A DNA stretch of 7,500 nt from NCBI GenBank assembly GCA_903842845.1, contig CAIMNN010000358.1:1-7500 (forward strand), given 5' to 3'. Shown here piece by piece: positions 6,593 through 7,500 of the stretch; positions within the stretch are counted from its first letter, which is position 1; each line of letters begins with the position of its first letter. The position numbers were made by a program, and so were the translations under genes. Under the pieces are notes generated by a model. That model was not told the origin of the DNA. It made no database searches and saw only the letters and a list, made by a program, of their open reading frames with translations. Source of the stretch: an uncultured Acidobacteriaceae bacterium. GTDB taxonomy: Bacteria > Acidobacteriota > Terriglobia > Terriglobales > Acidobacteriaceae.

Positions 6593-7500
6593 TGAGCAAA
6601 GGGAATAACGAGGAAAAGTTTGCACCGGCCGACCTGGTGCGCGTGGAAGCGGCGGCGTTGACCGCGCTAGCCGCTCGGCTGGACGGGCCGATGGCCGCGG
6701 CGTTCAATGAGGCAGTGGAGATGCTGTTGCGTTGCGGTGAAGCGCGCGGCCGCGTTGTCGTTACCGGCATGGGCAAGAGCGGCATCATCGCGCAGAAGAT
6801 CGCGGCGACACTCAGCTCGACGGGCACGCCTGCGATATTTTTGCATCCGGCCGAAGCCATCCACGGCGACCTGGGCGTGCTGTTGAAGGGCGATGTTGTA
6901 GTGGCGCTCTCCGCAAGCGGCGAGACGGAGGAGATTCTGCGGCTGCTCGTGGTTTTGAAACGCAAGGGCGACGGGCTCATCAGCATGAGCTGCAACACCG
7001 CTTCGACGCTTGCGACGGCGAGCGACGTTGCACTGGATTGTCATGTGGAGCGCGAAGCATGCGGGCTGAACCTTGCGCCGACCGCTTCAACGACTGCGAT
7101 GCTCGCGCTCGGCGATGCGCTGGCGATTGCGGTGAGTGTGCGCAAGGGATTCCGCGCAGAGGATTTTGCCGAACTGCATCCCGGCGGCAAACTGGGCAAG
7201 CGACTGGCGCGCGTAAGTGAGTTGATGCACAAAGGCGATGAGCTGCCTGTCGTTGCGCCTTCAACACGCATGACCGACGTCATCTATGAGATGAGTTCGA
7301 AAAAGCTTGGCGTTACGACCGTGCAGGAGAACGGCAAGCTTTGCGGCGTAATCAGCGATGGCGACCTTCGCCGCTTGCTGGAGCACGAAGGCGGTGCAGC
7401 GCTGAGTAAGACCGCAGGCGAGGCGATGAACCCAAAGCCACGGACGATTGCTCGAACGGAGCTCGCCGCACACGCGCTCGCAATCCTCGAAGAGCGCAAG
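6592..7500 (+). CDS. kdsD: Arabinose-5-phosphate isomerase (KdsD/KpsF/GutQ family), 3' end outside the window
   Basis: Cytoplasmic enzyme interconverting ribulose 5-phosphate and arabinose 5-phosphate, the first step toward Kdo of the LPS inner core. The frame is open from the ATG at 6592 to the edge: 303 residues, of about 325-335 usual. Seen: an SIS (sugar isomerase) domain with GMGKSG at 59-64, the HPAEAIHGDLG block at 85-95, SASGETEEI at 107-115, CGLNLAPTASTT at 157-168 and HPGGKLGKRL at 196-205. Lys62, Glu114, Glu155 and His196 fall, with a constant offset of three, where the catalytic residues I recall for E. coli KdsD (Lys59, Glu111, Glu152, His193) lie. A first CBS domain covers about 208-267, with ISDGDLRRLL at 254-263; a second begins near AGEAMNPKPRTI (275-286) and is cut by the edge. 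A capsule-linked paralogue (KpsF) cannot be excluded. The ribosome site is weak (GGAG at 6574-6577, 14 bases away). Divergent from the tlpA-like gene. Confidence 0.93.
   Translation, partial: MSKGNNEEKFAPADLVRVEAAALTALAARLDGPMAAAFNEAVEMLLRCGEARGRVVVTGMGKSGIIAQKIAATLSSTGTPAIFLHPAEAIHGDLGVLLKGDVVVALSASGETEEILRLLVVLKRKGDGLISMSCNTASTLATASDVALDCHVEREACGLNLAPTASTTAMLALGDALAIAVSVRKGFRAEDFAELHPGGKLGKRLARVSELMHKGDELPVVAPSTRMTDVIYEMSSKKLGVTTVQENGKLCGVISDGDLRRLLEHEGGAALSKTAGEAMNPKPRTIARTELAAHALAILEERK

Overview
The window looks like ordinary chromosomal DNA from a GC-rich, diderm (LPS-making) bacterium. An Acidobacteriota member of the Terriglobia (Granulicella/Edaphobacter/Terriglobus type) is my best guess. 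The guess rests on a long Wzi-type outer-membrane protein with a C-terminal Phe, an arabinose-5-phosphate isomerase for Kdo synthesis, the TlpA/DsbD-like redox pair, and start sites that often lack a strong Shine-Dalgarno. It is an inference from gene style, not proven. I see no rRNA, tRNA, CRISPR array, insertion sequence or phage gene.

Layout. (1) Minus strand, 14-1786: a Wzi-family capsule-assembly outer-membrane beta-barrel. (2) Minus strand, 1932-2759: a short protein with the overall plan of a thiamine-diphosphate E1-alpha subunit but with the cofactor motif eroded. It is the least explained gene here. (3) A 125-bp divergent spacer. (4) Plus strand, 2885-5397: a two-gene ABC exporter, ATPase then a roughly 12-helix permease, overlapping by 13 bp. 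(5) The permease ends 5 bp from a convergent minus-strand pair at 5403-6538: a membrane-anchored TlpA-like thioredoxin followed, through an ATGA overlap, by a secreted DsbD N-terminal-like protein. (6) A 53-bp divergent spacer carrying the perfect palindrome TACAATTGTA, which gives a -10-like hexamer on both strands. (7) Plus strand from 6592: a KdsD/KpsF-type arabinose-5-phosphate isomerase that runs off the right edge.

How the genes relate. Most products act at the cell envelope. Wzi would hold or organise surface polysaccharide. KdsD supplies arabinose 5-phosphate for Kdo, the inner-core sugar of LPS. The ABC pair exports an unknown substrate. TlpA and the DsbD-like protein handle thiol-disulfide exchange outside the cytoplasm. 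The transcription units are short and alternate in strand, so apart from ATPase-permease and TlpA-DsbD-like I would not claim operons. I did not find a clearly new system. The best candidates for follow-up are the degenerate E1-alpha-like protein, the permease's apparent internal duplication, and the DsbD-alpha-like domain encoded apart from its usual membrane domain.
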